The notes under the pieces: generated by a model
Databases searched by the model: none
What the model was told of the DNA's origin: nothing
What the model saw: the letters and a program-made list of their open reading frames with translations, nothing else
Assembly: GCA_963799925.1 (NCBI GenBank)
Contig: CAWCYZ010000001.1
Location: 1,116,001 to 1,180,000 of the forward strand
DNA length: 64,000 nt
Direction: 5' to 3'
Source of the DNA: DATBQN01 sp963799925
GTDB lineage: Bacteria; Acidobacteriota; Thermoanaerobaculia; Multivoradales; UBA5704
Part shown: positions 1 through 8,465 of the stretch, piece by piece
Numbering within the stretch: position 1 is the first letter of the stretch
How the letters are laid out: every line of letters begins with the position of its first letter
Program-made: the position numbers and the translations under genes

Positions 1-534
1 TGAGCCGGCCGCCAGCAGGAGCATGCCGGCGAGGGCGGCGGCCAAGGCGCCGGTCTCCATCCCGAGGAGCGAGAAGCTCGCGAAGTCGGCCGCGGTGAGG
101 GCGAGGACGACGGTCGCGACGGGCCATGCCGCGGACGACGCCGCGGGCCAGCCCGCCGGCCCGCCGGCGGCGAGGCGGCGGGCGGCGAGGTAGAGGAAGA
201 GCGAGGGTGAGGGCGACCGCCGCCGCGCCCGCCAGCCGCGCCGCGGCGGGCGGCGGCAGGGCGAGGGCGAGCGGCGCGACGAGGAGCGCCCAGCCGACGT
301 CGGTGATCCCCTCCACCCGGCGCGGCGGCAGGAAGGTCAGGCCGTTCCCGGCGAGGAGGTTCCTGACGTAGCAGAGGACGATGTAGGCATCGTCCATCAG
401 CAGGCCGCGGTAGCGCCAGGCGACCGCCGCGAGATAGGCGGCGAGGAGGAGGACGAGCAGCCCGGCGGCGCGGGCGGAGAGCGGCCGCTCGGGGGCCGAC
501 GCCGCGGCGCCGTCGCCCGGCGCGCCTCGGCCGC
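1..534 (-). CDS. GT39-like membrane glycosyltransferase, N-terminal part (runs off the window, apparent frameshift)
   Basis: Minus-strand frame that begins next to the stop of the multi-His membrane gene and leaves the window. Reading from about 530 downward there is a hydrophobic helix, then LMDDAYIVLCYVRN, AGNGLTF and RVEGITDVGW. This matches the first periplasmic loop of GT39/PMT-like integral membrane glycosyltransferases, which carry DDAFITYRYxxN, GxGLVFNPGERVEG and T(N/D)xxW motifs. These enzymes move sugars from polyprenyl-phosphate donors. Good coding sense breaks near 196-210 and resumes in the next frame as LFLYLAARRLAAGG and then SLLGMETGALAAALAG, which is the expected continuation. 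That implies a small indel, either real or a sequence error. I found no convincing ATG, GTG or TTG start or ribosome site, so the 5' end is uncertain. Confidence 0.55.
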
Positions 535-1617
535 TCAGCCCGCCAATCCGAGATTCGCCTGCAGGCGCTGCTTGCGCACCTTCCAGATGACGCCGTCGAC
601 GATGTAGTGGTGGAAGTTGATCGCCTGGTAGGCGGCGAGCGTGAGGGTGAGGATCGAGAAGCGGCCGCCCAGGCCGACCGCCCCGAAGGCGCCGTCCAAG
701 GCGAGGTAGAAGACGCTCGAGATCCCCAGGCAGACGAGGAAGTAGACGAGGATGCGGTTGCGCTGCGAGAGGGTCGAAAGAAACCGGTGCTGGGGATCGA
801 CGCCGCCCTTGAAACGGTTGTTGTTGTACATCCAGACCAGCAGGATGTACTGCGCGTTGTGCCAGACGTTGATCGTCAGCCAGCCGTAGTTGATGTTCTC
901 GATCGACAGATACCCGACGGTGAAGATCACCACGTGCGACAGCATGTAGAGCGTGTAGGCGACCGGCAGCCGCCCCGCCGCCGCCGCCCGCACCTGCCGC
1001 ACCAGCCACCAGGCGATCGCGACCATGGTGGCGAGCGCCGCCGCCTGCACCACCGCGAGCGGCACCGGCAGCACCTTGATCGGCTGGCGCAGGAAGGTCG
1101 CCGGGTGCTGCTGCGAGCGGTGGAGGATCCCCCACAGCGGCAGCAGGTAGATCATCGCCTTGTGCAGCCACACCGGATCGTCGGCGGCGGCGCCGGCCTT
1201 GCGGCGGTAGATCTGCGAGATGCCGTAGCTCTGCCGCGTGTAGTGGAACCACTGCCAGTAGAGATAGATCGTGGGCAGGATCCAGGTGCCGAAGGCGAAG
1301 ACCAGGGCGACCACCCCGGCGAGCACGAGAGGCGGCAGCCCCAGCACCAGGAAGCGGTGGGCGCGGAAGCTCTCCTTGTCGAAGGCGAGGCGGGTGAAGG
1401 TCGAGACGACGTGGTGGAAGCCGAGGAGCCACATGTCGACGACGAGGACCAGGGGGAAGAGCCGCGGCTCGGCGACGACGAGGAGCGAGATGGCGATGGC
1501 GAAGGCGGCCACCCCGGCGACGAAGGTGAGGTCGAACGGGGCGCCGCGCAGCCACCCGTAGGAGATGGCGCGAGGCGCCGCGATCGAACGGCTCGCCGGA
1601 CCCGCTGCTGTCGCCAT
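535..1617 (-). CDS. Polytopic multi-histidine membrane protein of unknown function
   Basis: About 360 residues from the ATG at 1617. A TTG start at 1704 would add 29 weakly hydrophobic residues, and neither start has a clear ribosome site. The sequence shows roughly eight or nine hydrophobic helices. Conserved-looking polar clusters sit at helix ends: GFHHVVSTF, QWFHYTRQSYG, NVWHNAQY and a C-terminal INFHHYIVDGVIWKVRK. The paired histidines and the HHxxxDxxIW tail suggest metal or cofactor binding within the membrane. I do not recognise a characterised family. It lies between a GT39-like gene downstream and two small genes upstream on the same strand, so a role in envelope glycan or lipid metabolism is possible but inferred only from neighbours. 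Confidence 0.72.
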   Translation of the reverse strand: MATAAGPASRSIAAPRAISYGWLRGAPFDLTFVAGVAAFAIAISLLVVAEPRLFPLVLVVDMWLLGFHHVVSTFTRLAFDKESFRAHRFLVLGLPPLVLAGVVALVFAFGTWILPTIYLYWQWFHYTRQSYGISQIYRRKAGAAADDPVWLHKAMIYLLPLWGILHRSQQHPATFLRQPIKVLPVPLAVVQAAALATMVAIAWWLVRQVRAAAAGRLPVAYTLYMLSHVVIFTVGYLSIENINYGWLTINVWHNAQYILLVWMYNNNRFKGGVDPQHRFLSTLSQRNRILVYFLVCLGISSVFYLALDGAFGAVGLGGRFSILTLTLAAYQAINFHHYIVDGVIWKVRKQRLQANLGLAG

Positions 1618-1824
1618 GGCCACACCGCGGGCATCGCCGCCCGCGCCTCCCTGCTGCAGACTTTCGAGGTATCTGAAGATAACAGAGCCGCCGGCGGGCG
1701 ACAAGAATCGCCCGGCGGCGGCACTGGGTCCGATGGGTCCCGAGGACGGCCGCCTGGAAGGGGGTTCGGGAGGGCGGTCCCGAGGGCGGCCGCCCGCAGC
1801 GGACCCAACGGACCCACGGCGGCG

Positions 1825-1995
1825 TCAATCCGGCGACCGCGGCAGCTCCTCCTCGAGCACCCGGATGGCGCCGCTGATGCGGAGCAGCGAATCCCGCACC
1901 TCCGAGCGCCTCGCCTCGATCTCCTGCAGCATCCGCTGGCCCCGCTCCAGCTCGTCCCGCAGCTCGTTCAGACGCCGCTCCAACCGTTCGCGCAT
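1825..1995 (-). CDS. Small coiled-coil protein
   Basis: A 56-residue, highly charged protein that is almost entirely predicted helix. It begins MRERLERRLNELRDELERG and has heptad-like spacing of Leu and Ile. The start at 1995 is chosen because a GGGAG ribosome site sits about five bases upstream; a longer reading upstream is low-complexity. It follows the beta-rich protein gene by about 70 bases on the same strand, so the two are probably co-transcribed. Function is unknown. Similar short coiled coils often serve as oligomerisation or chaperone partners, but nothing in this sequence shows that directly. Confidence 0.55.
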   Translation of the reverse strand: MRERLERRLNELRDELERGQRMLQEIEARRSEVRDSLLRISGAIRVLEEELPRSPD

Positions 1996-2063
1996 GGTCG
2001 TCTCCCGCGATGAAGATGGAACGCGGGGGCGGCGGCCCTCGGCGGCCGCCGCCCCCGCCACGG

Positions 2064-2540
2064 TCACTTCTTGAGGGTCGGCTCGCCCTGCCGGTAGACG
2101 CGGCCGTCCGCGGCCACCACGAGGTCGGCGTACTTCAAGCCGTCCGGCAGCGTCGGCACGTTGGTGATGTGGAGGTTGTCGCCCGGCAGCGTCAGCGGCC
2201 CGGAGAGGTTCAGGCCGCGGGCGGTGAGCGCGCCGCTGATCTGGGTGTCGCCGTTCTGCTGGATCACCAGCAGGGGATTGTTCTGGCCGTAGGCGACGCG
2301 GAAGAAGCTGCCGGTGGTGTTGGTCGCCTGGAGCTGCCAGTCCTTCTGCGCCCCGTCGCCCTGGAGGCCGAGCATGGCGTAGTTCTGGGAGGCTCCCTGG
2401 ACGAACAGCGGCGGATAGCCGCCGCCGGTGACCTGGACGCGGCCGGTGCCCAGCCAGAGGAGGCTGTTGGCGCCGCCCGCGGTGACCTGCTGCAGGTCGC
2501 CGGACAACGGGTTCTTGACGTTCAGATCGTAGCTGCTCAT
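2064..2540 (-). CDS. Beta-rich protein of unknown function
   Basis: 158 residues from an ATG at 2540 preceded by AAAGGAAAA, which fixes this start over an upstream one. The protein is Gly/Thr/Asn/Gln-rich with short alternating hydrophobic strands, for example NSLLWLGTGRVQVTGGGYPP and PLLVIQQNGDTQISGALTARG. There is no signal peptide and no cysteine. The pattern resembles fibre or shaft domains, where strands read VIQQNGDTQISG-like repeats. It closes with DLVVAADGRVYRQGE, which resembles the hairpin tips of phage-tail-like proteins. No other tail genes are nearby, so I leave it as unknown. It leads a minus-strand series with the coiled-coil and membrane genes. Confidence 0.6.
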   Translation of the reverse strand: MSSYDLNVKNPLSGDLQQVTAGGANSLLWLGTGRVQVTGGGYPPLFVQGASQNYAMLGLQGDGAQKDWQLQATNTTGSFFRVAYGQNNPLLVIQQNGDTQISGALTARGLNLSGPLTLPGDNLHITNVPTLPDGLKYADLVVAADGRVYRQGEPTLKK

Positions 2541-2861
2541 GGCGTTTTTCCTTTCAGCGGGCGCAGCTGGCGCCCAGGGCTCGAATCGCGTCATGCGATC
2601 GATGATCCATCGGCCGCCCGTCGCCGGGCGGCGGGAGCGGGACCGGCGCTCGGGAGCGGCGGCGGCCCGGCTCGTTCAACGGTTTGGTTCGACGCAAAAG
2701 AGAAATAGCAAACGCCGTGCCGACGTCGGATGGCGGGCGCGCGGCCGGCCGCCGGAGGAGAGCGGCCGGCGGACGGCATGGGCCGCCGTGTCGCGGCACG
2801 CCGGCGCTATGTCGGCGCGAGTGTCCGACGTTCGCGGCGACGTCCGCGGCGCCGGCGGAAC
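2541..2861. other. Intergenic stretch upstream of the beta-rich gene
   Basis: About 320 bases without a convincing gene. It holds the leader of the beta-rich gene and a slightly A-rich patch near 2695-2712 (around GCAAAAGAGAAATAGC) that could contain its promoter. I see no terminator hairpin. Frames open on both strands only because stop codons are rare at this GC content. Confidence 0.4.
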
Positions 2862-3188
2862 CGGCGCCCGGATCTCGCTCCTCGCCCGAAACATCTCGCT
2901 CCCGCGCGGCGAAATCTCGTTCCCCGCCGGCGAAGAGTCGAGATGACGCCGCGGAGAGTCGAGATGTCGCGGCGACATCTCGAGCTGCCGCCGCGAGACG
3001 CCTCGCCGGCGCCGCCAAATCTCGCGCTGCGGCCGGAAGATCTCGCGTCCGAGCGAGGAGATCTCGAGTTGCCGCGGCGGAAGGTCGAGATGGAGGGGCG
3101 AAGAGTCGAGATGGAGCCGAGAAAGGTCGAGATGGAGCCGAGGAGGGTCGAGATGAAACGCCGGAAGGTCGAGAGGGCCCGGCGCGGG
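2862..3188. repeat. Degenerate 21-bp-period array with a TCTCGAGA half-site core
   Basis: A CG dinucleotide flanked by TCT and/or AGA recurs every 21 bases. It falls at 2876, 2897, 2918, 2939, 2960, 2981, (3002 blurred), 3023, 3044, 3065, 3086, 3107, 3128, 3149 and 3170. Each unit is a GC-rich stretch of about 12 bases followed by a core that reads either as the left half (AATCTCG) or the right half (GTCGAGATG) of the palindrome TCTCGAGA. One unit (3061-3069) carries both halves. The last unit merges into the TGA stop of the adjacent methyltransferase gene at 3189-3191. There are no identical repeats and spacers of CRISPR type. Because 21 is a multiple of three, every frame reads as a seven-residue repeat (for example RRVEMEP), but I regard this as non-coding. 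Confidence 0.85.
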
Positions 3189-4298
3189 TCAGCCCGGAGC
3201 CTTCTCGAAGGCGAGCACCATGACGCAGCCATGCCGGCGGATCCGCCGCAGCTCGATCCGGTGGACGGCGGCGGCGAGGGCCGGCCAGCCGGCGAGCCAG
3301 GGGGCGAGGGTGTCGATCATCCGGTGCTCGGCGAGCGCCAGGCCGGCGGCCTCCCCCATCGCCCGCAGCTCGTCCAGGTCGTAGAGCACCTCGTGCTGCT
3401 CGCCGCCGAGCTGCGGCACCAGGTGCAGGCGGTCGAGCAGCCACTCGATGAGCGGCCAGGGGCTGCGCCGGTTGGGGGTGGTCAGCACCAGCCGGCCGCC
3501 GGCGGCGAGCAGGCGCTCGAACTGCGCCAGGATGGCCTCCCCCTGGGGGCGCGAGAGGTGCTCGATCACCTCGAGGAAGGCGATCTTCTCGAAGCTCCCC
3601 GGCGCCGCGTCGAGCTCGTCGACCAGCCCGCGGCGGAAGGCGAGGCCCGGCCGCGCGAAGGTGCGCGCCGCGAACTCGACCGCCGCGGGGTTGGCGTCGA
3701 CCCCCAGCACCTCGACTCCCGGCGTCTCCGCCGCCATCGCGGCGAGGAGCCCGGAGCCGCAGCCGGCGTCGAGCAGGCGGTCGCCCGGCGCCAGGCGCAG
3801 CAGGGCGAGCGCCTCCTCGAGCTTCGCCCGGTGCCAGAAGCGCTGCGGCGCCGGCCCGGCGTGGAGGGCCCGGTGCTGGTACTCGCCGGGGATGGCGATG
3901 CGGTCCCCCACCCGCCGCCCGGCGCTCTCGGCCTCGACCTCGACAGGACGCGCGCCGCGCCGGCGGAAGATCCGGGCGAGCGACACGGCGGCGGCGAGCG
4001 CCAGGGCGGCGAGGCTGACCGCCAGGCCGACCTCGAACGAGCGCGGGCGATAGAACAGCTCGGCCGTGTGCCAGCCGGCGGGGAGGGCGAGGGCGAGGAA
4101 GGCGTGGTCGGCGATCCCCAGCGGCACCTCGCGGCCGTCGAGGCGCGCCCGCCAGCCCTTCCAGGCCGTCTCGCTGATCACCGCCCAGCCCGGCTGCTTC
4201 ATCCGCGCGGTCAGCTCTAGCCCCAGGCCGCGCCGCCTGGCGATCACCCAGCCGCGGCCGTTCGGCTCCTCGCGCGGCCCGTTGTCGAGCCCCCCGCG
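3189..4298 (-). CDS. Last part of YfhO-like membrane protein continuing into a class I SAM methyltransferase
   Basis: This frame carries on from the YfhO-like gene after an apparent frameshift near 4290. Its first part reads QPGWAVISETAWKGW, REVPLGIADHAFLALALPAGWH and ELFYRPRSFEVGL plus one membrane helix, which is the standard C-terminus of YfhO proteins. It then runs without a stop into about 220 residues of methyltransferase: RLLDAGCGSGLLAA (SAM motif I), VEVLGVDANPAAVEFA, EKIAFLEVIEHL and GGRLVLTTPNRRSPW, a UbiG/Methyltransf_11-type fold. A GTG at 3911 could start a separate methyltransferase, but its ribosome site is weak, so a fusion is equally likely. The stop lies exactly at the edge of the 21-bp array. 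Confidence 0.68.
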   Translation of the reverse strand, partial: RGGLDNGPREEPNGRGWVIARRRGLGLELTARMKQPGWAVISETAWKGWRARLDGREVPLGIADHAFLALALPAGWHTAELFYRPRSFEVGLAVSLAALALAAAVSLARIFRRRGARPVEVEAESAGRRVGDRIAIPGEYQHRALHAGPAPQRFWHRAKLEEALALLRLAPGDRLLDAGCGSGLLAAMAAETPGVEVLGVDANPAAVEFAARTFARPGLAFRRGLVDELDAAPGSFEKIAFLEVIEHLSRPQGEAILAQFERLLAAGGRLVLTTPNRRSPWPLIEWLLDRLHLVPQLGGEQHEVLYDLDELRAMGEAAGLALAEHRMIDTLAPWLAGWPALAAAVHRIELRRIRRHGCVMVLAFEKAPG

Positions 4299-6424
4299 CC
4301 GGCGTCCGTCGCCGCGGCCGCGTCCTCCGGCGGCGCGATCCAGGCGCGCGCGCCGAAATCCTTCTCCGCCATCATCTCCTCGACCTCGCGGTCCGAGCGC
4401 ACCCCCAGCCGCACCCGCCGCGGCACGAAGGCGCGCGGCAGCGCCCGCGGGTTCTCCCACAGCGACGAGCCGGCGCCGCGCGCCAGCAGGCGCCAGCCGG
4501 GGACCTGCCGGCGGGCGTCGGCGAGCGCGTAGCGCACGTTCGCCAGCGACAGGAAGGGCTTTCCCAGGTTCCGCACCGCCAGGAACCAGCTCGGGATGGG
4601 GTCCGCCCACAGCGGCAGGAGCTCGGCGAAGCGGAGGTGGAAGATCGCCTGGTAGCCGCGCAGGTCCTCCATCTCATAGAACGCTCCCTGGTTGGGGACG
4701 AGATGGAAGTCGAGGCCGACGGCGCGCCAGGGCTCGGCGGAGCCGCGGGTGAGGGCGTCGAGGGTGTCGAGCGGCGCCACCCGCGGATAGAAGCCGCGCG
4801 CCGGGACCGTCGGGTAGAAGGAGCCCATCTCCCCCGTCCGCTGGACGGCGAGGACGGCGACGAGGGCGGCCGCCGTCCAGGCGAGCGCGCGCCGCGAGCG
4901 CCGGGGATGGCGAGGATCCGCCGCCAGGCTGCCGCCGAGGGCGACGGCGAGCGCCGCGACGGCGAGCGGCGAGAGCGCCCACAGCGCCCAGCGCTCGAGC
5001 CCGGCGGCGGGGAAGCCGTCGGCGCGGGCGAGGGGCACGAGGAACGCCGCGGCGGCGAGGAAGACGACGGCGGCGGCGGCCCCGGCGGCGGCGAGCTCCA
5101 GCGAGGCGCGCCCCCCCTCGCCCCGCTCCCCCGCCCGCAGCCAGGCCTCGACGCCCCAGGCGGCGAGCAGCGCCAGGGCGAGGGCGCCGGCGAAGACCAG
5201 GCGCTCGTTGATCGCCGCGGCGAAGAGCGGGATGCGGCCGAGGAGGGGGTAGAGCCCGGGCATCTTGGCGCCGGCGCACACCCCGACGAGCCCGACCGCC
5301 GCGACGGCGAAGCGCCCCCGCCACGGGGCGCGGACGAGCCCGTAGAGCGCCGGCCCCCAGAGGGCGCTCCCGGCGTAGGCCGAGACCAGCGGCAGGACGA
5401 GCGGCGGCGCCGGGTCCGCCCGCGGCAGGTCGAGGGTCGACGGCACGACGCTCGCGACCAGGCGCCGCAGCGCCGCCGCCGCCGGCTCGGCGGCGGTGAA
5501 CCGCGTCGCGTCCTGGCGCAGCAGCCACTGGAGAGTCTGCCGCAGGGCCTCGACCAAGGGCAGCAGGTAGACGGCGGCGACGGCGAGGGCGAGGGCGCCG
5601 GCGGCGAGCGTCCAGCCGGCGACCGCCGGCCAGCGGCGCGGCGGCAGCGCCGCCGCCTCGACGATCCCGAAGACGGCGCCCAGGGCGACGACGTGGACGG
5701 CGCTCTCCGGGTGCCCGGCGACGAGGGTGAGGGCGAGGGCGGCGGCGAGGAGGAGCGCCGAAGGCCAGCCCGGCCGCGTCACCACCCGCCGCGCCCCGAG
5801 GAGCACCAGCGGGGCGAGCGACACCGCGGCGCCCAGCGGCCACTCGAGCCAGAAGGCGTTGAAGGCGCAGAACGCCCATCCCACCGCCCCCAGGAGCGCC
5901 GCCACCTCGCGGCAGCCGAGGTCGCGCAGGTAGAGGAAGGCGGCGAGCGCGGCGGCCAGGAGCTGCGCCGACGCGCCGAAGGTGAAGGCGAGGGCGAGGG
6001 GCAGGAGGAGCGAGAGGGCGTTGATCGGGTAATAGGGGGCCGGCTGCGCCGCGCCGGCGAGCGGGTCGCCGCAGAGGATGAACGGGTTCCACAGCGGCCA
6101 TTCGCCCTGGCCGACGGCGTAGGCGACCGCCTTGCGCCAGGGATAGATGGCGCTGTAGACGTCGGTGAAGACGCCGCGGCGCGAGTCCTCGACCCCGTAG
6201 CGGCCGGCATAGGGGGCGAGCGGGGCGGCGCTGTAGGCGAGGTCGACCGGCGCGTAGACCTGGCCGGTCAGCAGGGCGCGGCCGGTGAAGCAGAGCGGCA
6301 GGAGGGCGAGCCCGAGGGCCGCCCGCCAGGTGAGCCGTGCCAGCAGGCGGTGGGAGAGCCCGAGGAGCGCGGCGGCGAAGGCCGCGTAGAGGGCCGCCGC
6401 CGAGAGCTGCTCCGCGAGACCCAA
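4244..6424 (-). CDS. YfhO-like polytopic membrane protein (glycan-modification glycosyltransferase family)
   Basis: Starts at a TTG at 6424, six bases after the GT2 stop. About 12 hydrophobic helices are interrupted by YfhO signatures: the first-loop DVYSAIYPWRKAVAY and GEWPLWNPFILCGDPLAG, then WLEWPLGAAVSLAPLVL, GHPESAVHV, and a late periplasmic segment NQGAFYEMEDLRGYQAIF. YfhO proteins (GT-C-like fold) glycosylate teichoic acids or lipids using polyprenyl-phosphate sugars, and the adjacent GT2 gene is the usual donor-making partner. Coding sense leaves this frame at a run of six C at 4290-4295. The true C-terminus continues in the next frame, so the tail read here (after about residue 710) is not genuine. 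A homopolymer sequencing error is a likely cause. Confidence 0.78.
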   Translation of the reverse strand: MGLAEQLSAAALYAAFAAALLGLSHRLLARLTWRAALGLALLPLCFTGRALLTGQVYAPVDLAYSAAPLAPYAGRYGVEDSRRGVFTDVYSAIYPWRKAVAYAVGQGEWPLWNPFILCGDPLAGAAQPAPYYPINALSLLLPLALAFTFGASAQLLAAALAAFLYLRDLGCREVAALLGAVGWAFCAFNAFWLEWPLGAAVSLAPLVLLGARRVVTRPGWPSALLLAAALALTLVAGHPESAVHVVALGAVFGIVEAAALPPRRWPAVAGWTLAAGALALAVAAVYLLPLVEALRQTLQWLLRQDATRFTAAEPAAAALRRLVASVVPSTLDLPRADPAPPLVLPLVSAYAGSALWGPALYGLVRAPWRGRFAVAAVGLVGVCAGAKMPGLYPLLGRIPLFAAAINERLVFAGALALALLAAWGVEAWLRAGERGEGGRASLELAAAGAAAAVVFLAAAAFLVPLARADGFPAAGLERWALWALSPLAVAALAVALGGSLAADPRHPRRSRRALAWTAAALVAVLAVQRTGEMGSFYPTVPARGFYPRVAPLDTLDALTRGSAEPWRAVGLDFHLVPNQGAFYEMEDLRGYQAIFHLRFAELLPLWADPIPSWFLAVRNLGKPFLSLANVRYALADARRQVPGWRLLARGAGSSLWENPRALPRAFVPRRVRLGVRSDREVEEMMAEKDFGARAWIAPPEDAAAATDAGAGGSTTGRARSRTAAAG

Positions 6425-6429
6425 GCCGG

Positions 6430-7272
6430 TCAGCGCCCCGTCCGCCGCGAGCTCGGGGGCCGCCGCGCGGCCGGGCCGGCGGCGCCGGCGCGGACCGCCG
6501 CGAAGTCCTCGGCGACGATCGTCGCGAGCGCCGGGCAGCGGTAGGCGCCGCGCCAGGCGAGGAGGCGGATGCGCCCGACGTCGACGAGCATGCGGAGCGA
6601 GTCGCGCAGCAGGCGCACCGCCGAGGTCTCGTTGTTGCGCAGCTGGACCGGCACGCGCTTGATGTCGGCGCGGTAGAGGAGGGCGAGGTAGAGCAGCTCG
6701 ACGTCGAAGGCGAAGCGGTCGATCCGGGCGAGGCCGAAGAGCGCCTGGGCGACGTCGGCGCGGAAGGCCTTGAAGCCGCACTGGGTGTCGAAGAAGCCGC
6801 CGGTCAGGAAGGTGCCGACGAGCTGCGAGAAGACCGCCGAGGCGAGCCGCCGCCGCCAGCCGACCTCGAGGGCGTAGCTCGAGCCCGGCAGGGTGCGGTC
6901 GCCGACCGCGAGGTGGAAGCCGCGGTCGCGGATGAAATGCGCCGAGTCGGCGATCAGCTCGAGGTCGTAGGGGAGGTCGACGTCGGTGAAGACGCGCACC
7001 CGGCCGCGGCTGGCGAGCATGCCGGCGCGCACCGCCGCCCCCTTGCCGCGGTTCGCCGGCAGGCGGATCAGCCGCAGCGGACCCGCCTCCGGCCACGAGG
7101 CGTCGAAGTCGCCGCCGCCGTCGTCGACCACCACGACCTCGGAGGATTCGAAGGCCGCGGCGAGGAAGACCGCCAGCCGCTCGGCCGAACGGCGGGCGAG
7201 ATCGGCGCTGCGGTAGCACGGCAGGACGACCGAGATCTCCGGCTCGTCGGGCGTCGCGGGGGTGTTCGGCAC
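6430..7272 (-). CDS. GT2 glycosyltransferase, polyprenyl/dolichyl-phosphate sugar synthase type
   Basis: 280 residues from a GTG at 7272. Motifs in order: EISVVLPCYRSADL (nucleotide-binding start of GT-A), EVVVVDDGGGDF, NRGKGAAVRAGMLASRG, and the metal-binding VFTDVDLPY. Then come GDRTLPGSS, GFFDTQCGFKAFRA and FAFDVELLYLA, the pattern of dolichyl-phosphate beta-glucosyltransferase-like enzymes (DPM1/ALG5 group). The likely reaction is transfer of a hexose from a nucleotide sugar to polyprenyl phosphate on the cytoplasmic face. The product would feed the downstream YfhO-like and GT39-like enzymes. The coupled gene order GT2 then YfhO (a gap of five bases) supports this. The residues after about 255 are low-complexity. 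Confidence 0.85.
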   Translation of the reverse strand: MPNTPATPDEPEISVVLPCYRSADLARRSAERLAVFLAAAFESSEVVVVDDGGGDFDASWPEAGPLRLIRLPANRGKGAAVRAGMLASRGRVRVFTDVDLPYDLELIADSAHFIRDRGFHLAVGDRTLPGSSYALEVGWRRRLASAVFSQLVGTFLTGGFFDTQCGFKAFRADVAQALFGLARIDRFAFDVELLYLALLYRADIKRVPVQLRNNETSAVRLLRDSLRMLVDVGRIRLLAWRGAYRCPALATIVAEDFAAVRAGAAGPAARRPPSSRRTGR

Positions 7273-7444
7273 GGGCGGTCATTGTTTCACGAGGCGTGAA
7301 AGGCGCGAACATCCATGCCGCCGGGCGCCGCGCCACCCCGGCGATTCCCGCCCGCCGCCCGGCCGCGCACCGGGAAGAATGAGGGAGCCGGCGAGGGGCT
7401 CGCCGGCCGCCAGGCTTCGACAGCGATCGCCGGCGCTCTGCGGC

Positions 7445-7450
7445 TAGAAT
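7445..7450 (+). promoter_or_regulatory. Possible -10 element (TAGAAT)
   Basis: TAGAAT lies about 60 bases before the TPR gene in a 240-base divergent gap, with no good -35 element. It is weak evidence, given only because AT-rich hexamers are rare in this DNA. Confidence 0.22.
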
Positions 7451-7511
7451 CGCCCGCGTCCGCCAGCCGGCCCCACGGAACCGGTCCACCGACCCAAAGG
7501 AGATGCCGCGC

Positions 7512-8465
7512 ATGCGCCGCACCCGAGACACGCCGATCCCGACCTTCGCCCTGCTCCTCCCGCTCGCCCTTTCGCTGCTCCTCGCCGTCCCCGCGCTCCG
7601 CGCCGCCGACCCGCCCAAGGCCTCGGCGATGCAGGAGGGCATCGAGGCGCTCCAGTTGAACGACTGGCCGGGGGCGGCGAAGGTCTTCCAGTCGATCGTC
7701 GACCGCGAGCCCGGCAACGGCGAGGCCTGGTTCCGGCTCGGCATCGCCCAGCGCGAGATGGGCCAGTACGACCCGGCGACGAAGTCCTTCGACAACGCCC
7801 TCGCCCGCGGCTACGCGCCGCCGATGGTGACCACCAGCCTGGCCATCGTCGCGGTCGCCAGGAAGGACTACGACAAGGCCTTCGCCTACCTCGACCGGGC
7901 GGTCAAGCTGGGAGTGCCGGCGGCGGTGCTGGAGAGTCACCCCGGCCTCGTCGCGGTCCACGACGACCCGCGCTTCAAGCGCCTCTTGGCCGCGGCCGCC
8001 CAGGCCGGCCACCCCTGCGAGAGCGATCCGCGCTACCGCGCCTTCGACTTCTGGCTGGGCGAATGGGACGTCTACGCCGGCGGCCAGCGGGTCGGCAACA
8101 ACCACATCGACCAGGTCGCGCACGGCTGCGCTCTCCTCGAAAACTGGACCGGCGCGGGCGGCGGCGGCGGCAAGAGCCTCAACTACCTCGATCCCAGCGA
8201 CGGCAAGTGGCGGCAGAATTGGGTGGGCGACGGCGGCGAGGTCATCCTCTACCAGGGCGGCCTCCAGGATGGAGCGATGCGCATGACGGGCGAGACCCGC
8301 CTCCCCAACGGCAAGACGCAGCTCGCCCGCGGCGCCTGGACGCCGCGGCCGGACGGCGCCGTCCGGCAGCTCCTCGAGACCTCGACCGACGGCGGCAAGA
8401 CCTGGAAGGTCGCCTTCGACGGCGTCTACGTCAAGAAGGGGAGCGCGCCGCCGGCCGCCCACTAG
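7512..8465 (+). CDS. Exported TPR protein with DUF1579-like C-terminal domain
   Basis: 317 residues from the ATG at 7512, which has AAAGGAG nine bases upstream. An ATG at 7503 sits directly on that ribosome site and is less likely. A signal peptide (FALLLPLALSLLLAVPALRAA) is followed by tetratricopeptide repeats at about residues 35-135 (GAAKVFQSIVDREPGNGEAW, FRLGIAQREMGQYDPATKSF). The C-terminal half begins YRAFDFWLGEWDVYAGGQ and has GGEVILYQGG and ETSTDGGKTWKVAFDGVY. This is a lipocalin-like beta domain seen in many exported proteins of unknown role. Its TAG stop overlaps the start of the patatin gene by one base, so the two are translationally coupled. Confidence 0.82.
   Translation: MRRTRDTPIPTFALLLPLALSLLLAVPALRAADPPKASAMQEGIEALQLNDWPGAAKVFQSIVDREPGNGEAWFRLGIAQREMGQYDPATKSFDNALARGYAPPMVTTSLAIVAVARKDYDKAFAYLDRAVKLGVPAAVLESHPGLVAVHDDPRFKRLLAAAAQAGHPCESDPRYRAFDFWLGEWDVYAGGQRVGNNHIDQVAHGCALLENWTGAGGGGGKSLNYLDPSDGKWRQNWVGDGGEVILYQGGLQDGAMRMTGETRLPNGKTQLARGAWTPRPDGAVRQLLETSTDGGKTWKVAFDGVYVKKGSAPPAAH

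Noticed and set aside
2862..3188. CRISPR array or a coding heptad-repeat protein (RRVEMEP-type) in the 21-bp array
   Set aside because: Units are too short and too diverged for CRISPR and no cas genes are present. All frames show seven-residue repeats simply because 21 is divisible by three, and no frame has a ribosome site or sensible flanks.
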